DNA of 64,000 nt from Vombatus ursinus (GCF_900497805.2 NW_020954556.1:34153312-34217311); one strand, 5' to 3'; shown: positions 44,316 to 55,979, counted from the stretch's first letter. The notes: generated from the letters alone by a model not told the origin. Program-made: numbers and translations.

Positions 44316-44394
44316 CTACGTGTTTATTGATTAATTATAAGGACCTAACTTACAAGCATTTCATGATGCAAGACACACTGTCACATTATGAATT

Positions 44395-44545
44395 AACAAG
44401 AAGCCTATTTAGAGTACTTGGTTTCAAAGCCTGACTCTGCTAATTTACCTGTGTGGTCTCAATTATTTCAACTTTCTGGATCTCAGTTTCTTCATCTGTA
44501 AAATGAGGGGTTAGGTGCTCTTCAAGCTACATGATTCAATTCGCA
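44395..44545 (+). mobile_element. MIR-type SINE
   Basis: 'caaagcctgactctgctaat', 'ggatctcagtttcttcatct' and 'gtaaaatgaggggttaggtg' give MIR head and core. Confidence 0.62.
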
Positions 44546-44549
44546 CTAT

Positions 44550-46245
44550 TTTTGTTACTGAAATTGATCCCTAAAATCATGATGCTTTTCCAGTCACTAT
44601 TACAGCACATAGGGAGGGCTAGGATGCACAAATGGGTAGCACAGTAGATGAACTTATTCTGGAAACAACCTAACACTTAGGAGAGAGCCTGCCTTACCAT
44701 GTTTTTCTCTCTTTGAAAGGTTTCTGAATCTGTCTGTTGTTGCAGGGTATTTACATATCCACTGGCAATAGGTAAGCAAAGCAAATTAAGTTGATTCTCA
44801 CAGTTTTGTACTCTTTCCTGCAGCAATTGTAATTCATAGAACACTCTGTTCTATGCAAAAGGAAATGCTATTGACATGAGAGGACATTATCTGGTCATTG
44901 TGACATTTGTCCTGTAATGATCTGAATCTGTTAAAAATTTAGTTCTTGCTGGTTGGTGACTCACAAACCCAAAGAGATTAAATCTCTAAACTACTCTAGA
45001 TAATCAGTTCATATGGAGATATAGACCTGCATGCCCCCTTCATTTCCAGCCGGGTATACATTTGCATCTTTGGAAAACATGTTAAGATTTCAAACTAGAA
45101 ACAAAGAATGAAGTTTTCATTTGCAAGCCCCTGGTCTTGAATTTTTTAAACAAGCATGGTGTTTCTAAGATTTAAAAGCATGTTGTGTATTAAATGCAAT
45201 GAGTAAATATTTCTGTGGCTTGTCAGTGTAGCTCCACTCCCACCCCAATCCTGGGACTATTTGCTGAGGGATAGCCCTTTATTAGTCCATACTGAATATG
45301 AGAGAGGGGTGACATGAGTCCTGATTGGTCAAGAGACTTCGGATTCTGCAACACTGTGTATCTGCATATGGAGGAAAGGGACTTCTTTTGATTCACAGAC
45401 TCCTGGGAAATTAGAGGAGAGAACTCATGGAAGAAGGTGAACTTTTGAATAGGGAATGGAAAATGGCTCCTGGGATATAGACATGTGAGGAAGCCAGCCA
45501 CGAACACATCTCTATAAATGAAATTCTAGAGACTTCCAAGAGCAGACTTTTCCCGGTGAGATCCTTCTCCGGCCTTGATTGAACTGAGATTATTTGCTCA
45601 TGTGCAATCACTAATCTACTGTAATCCATATAACTTCTCTGCTTCCATTCACTCATTACTTGATAAAAAAGATTTACTCGTTGTCTATGACTACCGTTTG
45701 TAAAACCACATTTTGTTAGGGGTGTGGTAAGCTGGTAAGACTAAAATGTTACCCTCTATTTTAGAGCAAACAGGGAAGTGGCTTTTATTGTGATCCCATG
45801 ATTAAGAAAACATCTTATCCCCGGACTACAACTATTTGAGGTGTGGTAGATAGGTATAAGTCTATCCCAGTACCTTTTTGTGCAGATTCAGAGAAGAGCT
45901 GGTGTTACACTGCTAGTAGCCTGGTGGAAATGGGGCAGGCAAAGTCCAGTCTAGTGATGACTAGGGAATCACTCCTTCAATCTAGATCTAATGGAGGTTT
46001 TGAGTTAGAATTATATCTACCTTCCACAACTCAGATATTTGTAGCCTAGGGGTATGATGTAGGGGTATGATGCTAGCTATTTGGGGGTTTAAGATTAAAA
46101 GCATTTTGTTGGTAATTTTAATAGGGAAAGTTTACTCTGACTTATGCAGCTCCTTCCTTCCAAAGGCTGGTTACAAAAGACAGTCACAAATAGCTACTAA
46201 ACTCCTTTCCTTGAAGTAAACAGAAATGTGTTGAATTGAGTAGAA
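44550..46245. other. Unassigned sequence, LTR-like patch
   Basis: About 1.7 kb without a named repeat. Part of it (roughly 45215-45712) has the general composition of a solitary LTR: a possible CCAAT-type element (reversed, near 45330), a TATA-like 'ctctataaatg' near 45510, and TG...CA ends. No matching 5-6 bp target duplication was found and no family is recognised. Confidence 0.25.
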
Positions 46246-46247
46246 CA

Positions 46248-46343
46248 GGGGTGGGGAACCTGTATCCTTGAGGCCACATGTGACCTCTTGATCCTTAAAT
46301 GTGGCCTTTTGACTGAGTCCAAATTTTACAGAACAAAGGATGT
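46248..46343. mobile_element. hAT-type non-autonomous DNA transposon, one end
   Basis: Starts 'caggggtggggaacctgtat', the typical hAT (Charlie-like) terminal sequence, followed by 'gaggccacatgtgacctctt' and 'tttgactgagtccaaatttt', a fold-back MITE I know from marsupial DNA. Only the left half is present; the expected mirror half is missing. Confidence 0.7.
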
Positions 46344-46345
46344 AA

Positions 46346-46625
46346 TTGTTTTGCCCCATCCAAGTACTTAAATCCTTTGAAATTCCATCGATTTCCCCAC
46401 TAGCCAAACATCAAAGAGGCACCTGGAGCTCCTTGTGGCTGTTTTATACTTAGCAGACCAAGAAGTAAAGCCAGGAGTCTGATCCTTTAGACATATGAGC
46501 CAACCAAATATCAAAGGTGGTCTTAATTAAAAAATAATAAACAAAAAACCAAAACAAACCAAAATAAAACCAAAAAAAAAACCAAAACAAAAAATCTTAA
46601 CTTTTATGGAAACAGAAAATGGGTT
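46346..46625. repeat. Unassigned flank and A/CAAAA-rich low-complexity stretch
   Basis: Unassigned to about 46520, then AAACCAAAAC-type low complexity at about 46528-46598. Confidence 0.6.
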
Positions 46626-46629
46626 ATTG

Positions 46630-47670
46630 ATCCTACCATTACATACTTACATAACAGTCCAGAGGGACCGCCTGCTTTTTCTGTGGGAACTTATTAGATA
46701 CTTTGACCTCCCCATTATTGACCCTCCCTCCAATGCCACCTTTAGTCTTCCAAGTCTTCTCTGGTTAAGAATTTTACTGTGATCACTAGTTGTTTTTACT
46801 GGTATCAATGTGGAGAGGCTAATCATTAACACAGTACAGAAAGCAATAGCTTAGAATGGCCTTGCTTTTTGCTATTACACATGGCCACTCCCATAGCCAC
46901 TGAGCTGTCACTACTGCTGGGACCTGCTTCACTGTCCATTGATGATGGGTCCACATCTCTTTCTACTTTCCACTGTTTTCTATTGCCGTTGGGACCTACA
47001 TCTGTGCCTTCTGTTCCCCAGCCAGACTGCTGAGGCTTATGCCAGTGCCCAATGTCCCCAGGCTAGTGCTGCTATAAAATTAGGCAGTTCCTGTACTCTT
47101 CCTGGTCCCTTTGTGCCAGGGCAGGACTACTGCCACTACCAGGGCATGATCTCTTCTGCTCTATGAAGGGACAGAGCATTTCCACAGGCCTGAGAGCTAC
47201 TGCGCTCCCATTGCTAAGCCTTGCCTGTCCCCTTATTGAAAGTCTAACTCTTCCTCATTATGTAGATGATCGCAGCTGATCCATATTGCCAGTACCCAAA
47301 GGTACTGGTGTTTTTGGGCCTTATTCTGCTTTCATGTTCTGGAGTCCAGAGGTGCAAGGCAGTGTCACTGGCTCTGGTTGGTTCACCACAGTTTATGAAG
47401 TTAGAAACTGTAACATTAGATGAATCAGGCAACTCCAGAAATCTGCAGGCAATCATAGTATGGCCTGAGTTCCTCATCTGGTCAAAGGTCATTCTCTCCT
47501 CTGCAGAAAATTCTTCATGCTGCCAATCATCCCTCACTGAGAGAAGCAGGAGCTCCTGCCTGACATCTCAGTCTCACCAAGTAGCCACCAAGACCAAAAA
47601 TATCTAGCTAAGGCTTCGTCACCTATGGGATTGAGGGTTTATCTAGGGTTTAAACTCTATAGGGGTACCT
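46630..47670. other. GC-richer unassigned block
   Basis: About 1 kb that is clearly richer in G and C and in CTG/CCA words than its surroundings. Two similar units containing 'gggacct' occur near 46918 and 46992. Open frames on both strands (for example 47266-47607 plus and 47537-47244 minus) show no protein family. It could be an L1 5' UTR relic or an unnamed repeat; I cannot decide. Confidence 0.3.
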
Positions 47671-47682
47671 CACTGGAAAGCA

Positions 47683-47705
47683 GAGAAAGAGAGAGACAGA
47701 GAGAC

Positions 47706-47736
<31 letters not shown>

Positions 47737-47825
47737 CAGAGAGACAGAGAGACATAGAGAGACAGACACAGAGAGAGAGACACACAGAGAGACAGAGAAA
47801 GACAGAGAGAGACAGAGACATAGAG
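47683..47825. repeat. (GA)n/(GACAGA)n purine microsatellite
   Basis: About 140 bases of GAGA, GACAGA and CACAGA units. An open frame through it (47625-47855) is a composition artefact. Confidence 0.93.
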
Positions 47826-47884
47826 TCTTTGATAGACTCAGGTCTCAGCCTATAGCTTTGAGATTTTTAGTTTAACTTGACTTA

Positions 47885-47924
47885 CACATACACACACATA
47901 GACACACATACACACACACACGAG
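47885..47924. repeat. (CA)n microsatellite
   Basis: CA units with ATA and AGA breaks. Confidence 0.9.
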
Positions 47925-47929
47925 CATTC

Positions 47930-48445
47930 ATTTGGAAATTCAGGGCTCAAAATAATCAGTATTTGACCTTTCCCTTATGTTTTATGCAGCCAATATATCT
48001 ACTTAAAATATAAACCAGGGGCTGTTTCAGATGAAAGAAAAAGCCACAAAAGGGCAGGTGGAGGGGACTAATGTAAATGAGAATTGGTAGTAGCATTCCT
48101 TCAATTGGTAAGATATTGGTTTGTGGATTACAGGATTCTTATACATATCATAGAATCTCAGCACCTGGAGAGTCAAAAGGGCCCTTAGTATGAAAAATGC
48201 ATAAGTAAACCTCAGGTTTTTCTTTTATTTAGTACCTGTTTAAATATCCCATCCCTTCTTACGTCTGTCCTTCAAAGTTTCTGCAAGATTGTCACTACCC
48301 TCAATAATAGGACCTGAGAAATTTAACCTGATTGACTTTACCTCAAGAACTGTGTCAGAACTGGGCCTCTGTCCTTGGTCTCTTTGTTCTTTCTTTTCTG
48401 CTCTGTTTCTGTTTACTCATTCTCTGTGTTGTTTTCTTTTTCTAG
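47930..48445. other. Unassigned sequence
   Basis: No feature recognised; 'catagaatctcagcacctgg' at 48149 could be a scrap of an antisense CR1/L3 end. Confidence 0.35.
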
Positions 48446-48449
48446 AAGT

Positions 48450-48690
48450 AGTTGGTTACACAATGGTTACAGCACTGGAACTGGAGTAAAGAAGAACTGA
48501 GGTCAAATCTGCCCTCAGTCACTTACTAGCTTTCTGACCCTGGGTAAGTCCTTTAACCTCTGTTTGCCTCAGTTCCCTCAAATATAAAATGGGGATGATA
48601 ATACTATTTGCCTCACAGTGTTATTGTGAGGATCAAATGAGATAATATTAGTAAAGCACTTAATACGGTGCCTGGTGCATGTTATTCATA
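48450..48690 (+). mobile_element. CORE-SINE (MIR/Ther type), near full length
   Basis: 'gttacagcactggaactgga', 'aactgaggtcaaatctgccc', 'ctgaccctgggtaagtcctt', 'ctcacagtgttattgtgagg' and 'taaagcacttaatacggtgc' are head, core and tail in order. Confidence 0.85.
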
Positions 48691-48691
48691 G

Positions 48692-49830
48692 TTGATCATC
48701 ACACAACATTGCTGTTTCTGTGTACAATGTTCTCCTGGTTCTCCTCACTTCACTTTGCATCAGTCACTTTATATGTTTTTCTAGGCTTTTCTGAAAGCAT
48801 CCTGTTCATCATTTCTTATAGCACAATAATATGCTGTCATAATCATATACCACAAATTGTCAGGTGATTCCCCATTTTAAAAGCATCTCCTCGATTTCCA
48901 ATTCTTTGCCACCATAAAAAGAGCTACTATAAGTAGTACTGTATGTATACATCCTTTTCTTTTTCCTTTGCTCTCCTTAGGGCATAGACTCAAGGTCTAT
49001 GCCAGGTATAAGATACGCACATTTTTAGAGTCCTTTGAGCATTATGCGAAATTGTTCTCCAGAACTGGTGGACTACTTCGCAACTTTACCAACAATGTAT
49101 TAGTATACCTGTTTTCTCACATCCTCACCAACATTTGTCATTTTCCTTTTTTGTCATGTTAACCAATTTGATAAGTGTTGAACTGGTACCTCAGAGTTGT
49201 TTTAATTTTCATTTCTCTAATTAATAATGATTTAAAGCATTTTTCATAACATTGATAGGTTCAATTTCTTCTTATGAAAACTGCTTGTTCATATCCTTTG
49301 ACCATTTACCAATTGGGAAATGGCTCTTATTCTTATAAATTTGACTCACTTCCATATATGCTTGAAAAGAAGATGTCTTTATCAGAGAAACTTGTTGTAA
49401 CACTGCCCCCCCCCATTTCCTGCTTTCTTCGAATTTTGGCTTCATTGGTTTTCTTTGTGACAAACCTTTTAATTTAACATAATCAAAATTAACATGTTAC
49501 CTCCGATGAATCTATATCTTAGTTGATCATGAACTCTTCCCCAATCTATACATCTTAGATGTAATTTTCCCCCATAATTTCCCTAATTTGCTTATGATTT
49601 TACCTCTTATATCTCAATCACATACCTGTTTTGAGCTTATCTTGGTATATGGTGTGAGATGTTGGTCTATATTTAGTTTCTGTCAGACCACTTTCCAGTT
49701 TTCCTAGCAGTTTTTTGTCAAACAGTGAGTTCCCGCCCTGATACCTGGGATTTTTGGATCTATCAAACACTACATTATCATGCTTACTTGCTTCTTTATT
49801 TTTTTTCAAGTATAGATTAGCTGTTGTTCA
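48692..49830 (-). mobile_element. L1 ORF2 C-terminal part, antisense
   Basis: Reversed ORF2 end: 'gttctcctggttctcctcac' (48730), 'tcttatagcacaataatatg' (48814), 'ccaattctttgccaccataa' (48898), 'cctcaccaacatttgtcatt' (49123), 'tcctttgaccatttaccaat' (49296) and onward to the 'ggtctatatttagtttctgt' region (49663). The 3' UTR is absent on the left, where a SINE abuts. Frame decayed. Confidence 0.82.
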
Positions 49831-49834
49831 AATA

Positions 49835-50185
49835 TAGGTAGCTGTTGAGTTAAGTTACATCTCTGAGATTTGGTGATTTTATATTCAATTCCTAATGCTT
49901 AATTGTATCATGGATTAGGAATAAGCCATATGTATGATGTACCAGCTATATTCTTTTGAAATACCTAATTGCTAATTAACAAAATCACAATGAAATTCAG
50001 TTAAAATTATTGGATTTCACATATGCCAATTTAGGAATTAGGCGCTATGCATTCTGTGCCTTGAAGTAGGGGAAGGGATAGGTAGGCTTATGTTTGGAAA
50101 AAAACTCCTCAAAGAATACTTTGTCCAGTTAGAGAGAAAAGCGAGCTAGAAGAGAAAAGTCTAAATTTACTTGAAAAGTTGATTA
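49835..50185. other. Unassigned sequence
   Basis: No feature recognised. Confidence 0.4.
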
Positions 50186-50187
50186 TA

Positions 50188-50373
50188 CACACACACACAC
50201 ACACACACAAATATATATATATATACATATATATACCTATATGTATATGTATATATACATATACACACATATATACACACATATATACATACATACAAAT
50301 ATATATATATACATATATGCACATATATATACACACATATATATACACATACACACACACATACATATATATG
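50188..50373. repeat. Compound CA/TA microsatellite
   Basis: Starts with pure CA, then TATA, CATA and ACAC units for about 185 bases. Long frames on both strands here (rich in Tyr, Ile, His, Thr) are artefacts of the repeat. Confidence 0.95.
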
Positions 50374-50375
50374 GG

Positions 50376-52025
50376 GTGAGGGGCTCTAGTTAAGGAGCAA
50401 AACAAAAGGGAGAGTAGAGAAAGTAAATGGTGTCCAGTAATGATGAAATGGCCCAACAAAGAGCATTTGGGAGATGTGCCTTACTACTTTTAGATAATTT
50501 CTGGTGACTTTAATTTAATTGCACTCTTTTCTACTAAGCATCATTATCTTTTTCCTCCCTTTCACTGGAAAGCACATTGTGACTCAGATTTTGAGTTAGC
50601 TAGGTCAGATTAAATTGTCTTCTATTGTATAACCACCCATCTGCTCCCAAATCTACCTTGCTGGTGATTCTTGTCCTTCTTCTTTATTTTATTTGCTGTG
50701 TCATGCTGTTCTCACACTTTGGGGGAGATAAGTCCATAATTATTCTTTCGGCTAGTTCTCAAAGCTTTCTTTCAGTTCTGCTGAGTAACCTAACTTCTTC
50801 CTTAATTGTTCATGCCAATGTAGGGCTTTATAGCTCTATTATCGTCTACCTTGCTACAAGACAAATTCAAATCCATCTGTGTTTCACTTGTTATTTCCTC
50901 TGAGTTCTCTCCTTTACTACAATTTCATCTCATCAGTAATTCCATCTAGTTCACAGTTATTTCCCTTTGCCAGATCATTTATAGAGATTAAAATCAGCAG
51001 AAGTCCAAGGATTAATTCTAGTAGGGTGTCAAATAAGCATGCATTCAACGGAACTGATTTGCAAGTAAGTGTTCAGTCATTAGCAAGGATGAGGTAGAGA
51101 GTAAAGGAATTAAATCTACTTGGGTGACTGTGGGTGAGAAGGAGAAGAGAGGGTTCAAGAGAGTGGCAGAAAGTCAAAGTCACCAGCCATTGAGGAAACA
51201 CTTGTGTGGGAAGCATGGTCTGAAGTGAGAGCTAATTTAGAGTAGACAATTATCAGCACAGAATGTTCAGGGATCAGCTAATAGCCCAGGCAGTGTGACA
51301 ACTCTGTGGGTGAGAACTTTATTAGCAGCCAGTAAGGCAATCAGTCAGGGGGAGATGTTAATGGACCTTTTAAGTGATTTGGAAGAAATGATTAAGCATC
51401 TTGCTGAGACCCTACAAGTGGACAGCAGGATTCCTCAAATCTGGGGTTGCTTCTTTTACAACTCAGGACACAGTAACACTCACATCTTGAATACCTGGGA
51501 GAAGGAGCTATGGTAATAAGAAGTTGTGCATTTGCTCCAGCTGGAGCAATTATTCACATAACTATCTCAATGCAATATCTGATCAGTAGGAGAATAACCT
51601 ACTTGTATTCTTACAGGTGAAATCTACAAGGGAGAGGACACCTAAAAGTTTATGAGAAAACTTGGTCTTCTACTTTGCTTCAGAATCTGCTTTTCCAGCT
51701 GCATTGCAGGTAGCACAATATGTGGATATTCAAGGAAGGGCTTTGATCTTGGCCAACTGATTTCTTGAGCATCTACCACTATATTCACATTTCTGAGCAC
51801 TTACTTGATTGTTCAAGGTCTGTTTCACCAGCTAAATCCATAGTGTAGCACAGTAAACTTTTGAGGAAGAAATAAAGTAACTTGGGCAATGGGGAAAGGA
51901 TGGGGAATTATTTTCATAATGTGGGAACTGACTTTTTTGAAACGTTTCCCCGAATGATGGCTGAAAAAGTCAAGCTGAGTAGTTTTTAAAGAAAGATACC
52001 AAACAGCATGGAATATTTAAACAAA
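50376..52025. other. Unassigned sequence
   Basis: About 1.65 kb with no gene or repeat recognised. The frame 51295-51516 (contains MDLLSDLEEMIKHLAETLQV) has no family match I know and no splice or promoter context. Confidence 0.35.
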
Positions 52026-52029
52026 TAAT

Positions 52030-52240
52030 AGAGGCATCCTGCTGTATGATATGAAGCACTGGATTTGGAGAACTTGAGACTGAATCTTGGCTCTTCCCTT
52101 TAACTACTATCCTTGTGATCTTGGGCAAGTCTCTTGGCCCTACTGAGCTTCAGTTTCTTCATTTGTTAACAGAGGAATCTGACCAGATAACTTCTAAATT
52201 CCTACATATTTTGGAAATGTATGATTCGATGATCTTAGAG
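52030..52240 (+). mobile_element. MIR-type SINE
   Basis: 'gaagcactggatttggagaa', 'ttgtgatcttgggcaagtct', 'tgagcttcagtttcttcatt' and a degraded tail: plus-strand MIR. Confidence 0.68.
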
Positions 52241-52411
52241 ATTATATACATAAAATACAATTAAATTTAGCTTCCTTTTTATTACAGGTATTGCATGAAA
52301 AAACCTTATGGTTCTAGGAGGGGGAAAATGCATTCATTTTAGAAAGTGATATTGGACATATAACAAGATATGAAATTGGTTGGTGTCTATATTATGACTA
52401 ATAGTAATGAA

Positions 52412-52560
52412 TTAATCAATAAGTATTTATTACATATTTAGTATGTGAATGGTACTGTGCTAGGCAAGGAGGATACAAAGATGAAAACAAAATAATCATT
52501 GACTTCAAGAAGCTTATATTCCATTGAGGGGATGCTACATTTACAAATATGTAGCTTATA
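52412..52560 (-). mobile_element. L2 3' end, antisense
   Basis: 'aatcaataagtatttattac', 'ggtactgtgctaggcaagga' and 'tcaagaagcttatattccat' are the reversed L2 terminus. Confidence 0.72.
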
Positions 52561-52564
52561 TGCT

Positions 52565-53525
52565 GGCTGCAGTGACCCTGAGGTAGATCATAAGCATGTA
52601 TAAAAATATATCTGTGATCTGGAAGGCCCTATTGCACATCTCCAAATAAGACTGTGATTTCTAACGGTATGAGATGCAGGATGAAGGACATGACTACTAG
52701 GTACTCTCTCTTTTATTTTTCTGTCTCCAAGAAGGGTATTGTCCTAGAATAATACATTTCTACTAAATGTTAAATATTTTTTATCTGAGGCACAAGTCTC
52801 TATTTTCAGTTTCAAAATAAAATCTGTGCCTGGTGTTCTTGGCAGGAGCAAGTACCAACCATGATTAGGAGAGGTACTAGTTTATTCTCTGCCAGCTTAG
52901 CTTCTTCCACCAAACTCTTCTTATAGAAAAGACAATACAAATAACAAGAAAATGCAATTATCCAAGCAAACTGTAAAATAGAAAGTGAGAAAATTAGCTG
53001 GATTAGGGTAAGCAAAAGTAAATGGGTTCTACAACTTGAGAGTGAGATAAAATTATCTCAACTATGGATAGAATGATCTAACATGAGAAGCCTATTCTTT
53101 GTTGCCTCTGGAGTTGCAGGTTTTAGTGGAAGAGACATAGTAGGGGCTGGCTTTTACCACCCAGCTACCCTGTGGAGTTTGTGCTTTGTCTTAGTCTTTC
53201 TTTCCCTCTCTCTCTCTCTCATACACACACAAACACACACACATATGTGTGTGTATGTATATGTATGTATATATACCTACACATATATAAAATATCCAGA
53301 TCATAAGATTAGAAGTCTCTCATACAATCAGCAGTCATATCTACCTGCATATACAAAGTGTAACAGGGTTGTCATTAAAGGAATAATCCAACTAGGTGTT
53401 GTTATATGTAGAAAATGCAAAATATATAGAAATTAATTGGGGGGCATATTAGGGGTGGTCTCGTGTAGGACATGGTACCATGTAAATATTATCAGAATAT
53501 TTATTATTATTTTTATTTTATTATT
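52565..53525. other. Unassigned sequence with CA/TATG repeat
   Basis: No gene recognised. A CT/CA/TATG microsatellite lies at about 53205-53290; the open frame across it is not a gene. Confidence 0.4.
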
Positions 53526-53529
53526 TATT

Positions 53530-53840
53530 ATTGTTACAAAGTTTGGCAAAGTAGACTGGGGCCAGGTTATAAAAGCCTTTTTAAAAATTTTAAATATTTT
53601 ATTTTTTCACAATGTGAAAATCTTTAAATGCCCAAAACAAAAATTGATATTTCATCCTAGAGGCAAATAGGAGTCACTGAAGCTTCTTTAGCATGGAAGA
53701 GTTTCAGACAGGCCAATGCTTTAGCAATATCACTTTGGAAGGTATGTAGAGGATAGAATGTGAGGTCAAGAGACTGGAAAAAGGAAGAATACTTAGGAAG
53801 ATACTATAGTAGAATAGTTGCTTTGTGATCAAGACTAAGC
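53530..53840 (-). mobile_element. L2 ORF2 fragment, antisense
   Basis: 'tggggccaggttataaaagc' (53558), 'catcctagaggcaaatagga' (53653) and 'caatatcactttggaaggta' (53726) match the same reversed L2 region as 26480-26640. An AT-rich insertion lies at about 53580-53650. Confidence 0.65.
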
Positions 53841-53929
53841 TAGGCTGTGAACTATGTGATTGGAGAGAAAGAAAGCATATTAACTTTGAATTTCACTTGT
53901 AAATCTTGAAGTGGAAAATTATCTTTTCT

Positions 53930-53990
53930 TAGGTTCTAATAGATTGTAAACTCCTCAAAGACAGGGATTAAGTACTTGAAAACCCTTCAA
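53930..53990 (+). mobile_element. L2 3' scrap
   Basis: 'taatagattgtaaactcctc' followed by 'aaagacagggatt' is the L2 terminal motif; only about 60 bases. Confidence 0.5.
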
Positions 53991-54004
53991 AGTTTTTTTG
54001 TTCA

Positions 54005-54195
54005 TAGGATTATAGGATCTCAAAGTTAATAAGATACCTTAGAATTCATTGAATCCATTAATAGAGCTGTGTATAAATATCTTCTACAATATTTCTGACA
54101 AATTGTTATCAACCTCTGAAGACCTCCAGTGATGTGAAATACACTACTTGTAAAAAGATACAGTCCCATTCTTTGGCAGTTCTAATAGAGGGTTC
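54005..54195 (-). mobile_element. L3/CR1 3' end, antisense
   Basis: 'ttataggatctcaaagttaa', then 'gaagacctccagtgatgtga' (54118) and 'ccattctttggcagttctaa' (54168) follow the reversed CR1/L3 3' end. Confidence 0.6.
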
Positions 54196-54204
54196 TTAAT
54201 ATAT

Positions 54205-54278
54205 TATCATATATATATATATATATACATATATCATATAGACATACATGTGTATATATGTAAATTATATATATATGC

Positions 54279-54311
<33 letters not shown>

Positions 54312-54313
54312 TA
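54205..54313. repeat. TA/CA microsatellite
   Basis: TATA tract grading into an (AC)n run. Confidence 0.93.
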
Positions 54314-54477
54314 ATTCAAGTTTGTATTTTTATTAATTCAGCCTAAGATAAATTAGCTTTTTAGCTATCATGTTATACCTGTCTCTTATTGACTATATAG
54401 TTAGGAGTATGCTGGCAAGTGTTTAACAACTAGCTCTCTGCATTAAAAAAAATGTGCATGGCATACATTTTTTGAAA

Positions 54478-54783
54478 ATTTTTTAAACATTTTTATTTAA
54501 AGTTTTGAGTTTCAAATGCTATCCCTCCTTCTTACCCTCCTCTCCCCACTCCCTGAGACAATTAGCAATCAGATATAGGTTATACATGTGCAGTTATGTA
54601 AAACATTTCCATATTAGTCATTTTTTACAAGATTTGAATAAAAGAGACAAAAAGAAAGTGAAAAATAGAATGTTTCAGTCTGTATTCAATTAATATCTTT
54701 GTAGGCGGATAATGTGCTTCATCATTGGTCCTTTGTAATTGTCTTGGATCATTGCATTGCTGAGAAGAGCTAAGTCATTTTGC
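54478..54783 (-). mobile_element. L1 3' UTR, antisense, with SINE head at its right edge
   Basis: Reversed L1 3' UTR: a T-rich tail, C/T-rich 'ccctccttcttaccctcctc' (54523), 'gcttcatcattggtcctttg' (54717) and 'attgcattgctgagaagagc' (54752). It stops where about 30 bases of a reversed SINE head ('atccactatgccacctagct', 54788) begin. Confidence 0.68.
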
Positions 54784-54819
54784 TCTATCCACTATGCCAC
54801 CTAGCTGCCCCTCTACTTT

Positions 54820-55148
54820 CTTAACTCTAGAAATCAACAAAATAACAAATAATCCCTGATTTATATAGAATTCTCTGCTTTGAAAAGTATAAATGCCTAC
54901 ACTGAATATTTAAGAGGCAGCTCTGGGAAGTGGTTTGAGCAGGCTCCAGCAAAACTGTACGTGAGGTAGTCGACTAAAAGCCCTATTTTTTCTTTAAATG
55001 AATTGTTGTTTAGTTATGTCTCATTCATATTATATTGTAAAGTTGAGTATTCAACCCAGGCATGTAAACTTACTTTTATTCCTACTAAATTTCATTATAC
55101 TAAATTAAGCCAATCACTCTCTTCCCTGAGATCTTTTTTTTAATACTG
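54820..55148. other. Unassigned sequence
   Basis: No feature recognised. Confidence 0.4.
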
Positions 55149-55149
55149 A

Positions 55150-55480
55150 TTATCATAACTATTCTTCTCAAGTTTGTATAATTAGTAAATTTTAAAAAGC
55201 ATGACATTAATGCCTCCATGAACATTATTAAAATATTGACCAAACTAGGGCCAAGGGCAAGCCTCTTAACAGTCAAGTACAGATTTCACTGCATAATAAT
55301 ACCATAACATTAATCTCTTCTCTTACTGGCTAACGTCAGACTAATTTAAAATTTACCTACAAACAGCCCACAACTTCCCATTCAAGATCAGTGTTCAATA
55401 TGTTTTGATGTAGAGTCAAATCAAGTGAAATATGAAATACTGATCAAGGAGCTCTGATGAGTAAATGCTTTTGTGTGATT
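55150..55480 (-). mobile_element. L3/CR1 fragment, antisense
   Basis: 'aattagtaaattttaaaaag' then 'catgacattaatgcctccat' (55200) and 'gaccaaactagggccaaggg' (55237) resemble the reversed CR1/L3 region around the catalytic box. Highly diverged. Confidence 0.45.
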
Positions 55481-55484
55481 AATA

Positions 55485-55850
55485 AATAGAAGTGTCTCTC
55501 TTTTGAATACTCAGAAAGTCTGAGAGATTAGGAAATAAATAGCTACTTTATTTCATAAAATGCTTTGCATAAAAGATACTGAGATAGAACTTCAGTATGT
55601 TGGGTAGATTATTGGAAGATGGACATTAATTGCACAGGATTAGAAGACCTGAAAGAGCATGATCTGAACTGGAGAGAACACCCATGTCAATTGAGTTTGC
55701 CCAGTTTAGTTCAGGTGCTATGGCTTCTTTGGTAAACAAAATTATTGCATCAACAATTTTAGTCCAGATCTATAAGAAACTCCTAGTGCAGAAACTCCTT
55801 TTAAAGATGCAGATCATAAATGTGTGGGCAATTTATAGTATTATGGAGTC
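55485..55850. other. Unassigned sequence
   Basis: No feature recognised. Confidence 0.4.
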
Positions 55851-55854
55851 TCCT

Positions 55855-55975
55855 GATGACTGAGAGGCTAAGTGATTTGCCCTGTATGATAGCTAATATG
55901 TGTCTGAGGCAGGACTAGAATAAAGGACTTCCTCACTCTAAGGTTGGCCCTCTATGGTATCACTGTACCTCCTCG
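55855..55975 (-). mobile_element. MIR-type SINE, antisense
   Basis: 'gaggctaagtgatttgccct', 'tgtgtctgaggcaggactag' and 'tatggtatcactgtacctcc' are reversed core and head. Confidence 0.6.
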
Positions 55976-55979
55976 TGTA

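Noticed and set aside
47625-47855. Frame of 76 codons rich in Arg, Glu, Thr and Asp
   Set aside because: Created by the GA/GACAGA repeat.
50109-50459. Minus-strand frame of 116 codons with Tyr/Val/Ile/Cys repeats
   Set aside because: Pure product of the CA/TA microsatellite.
51295-51516. 73-codon frame with a helical-looking segment
   Set aside because: No family match known to me and nothing around it suggests a gene.
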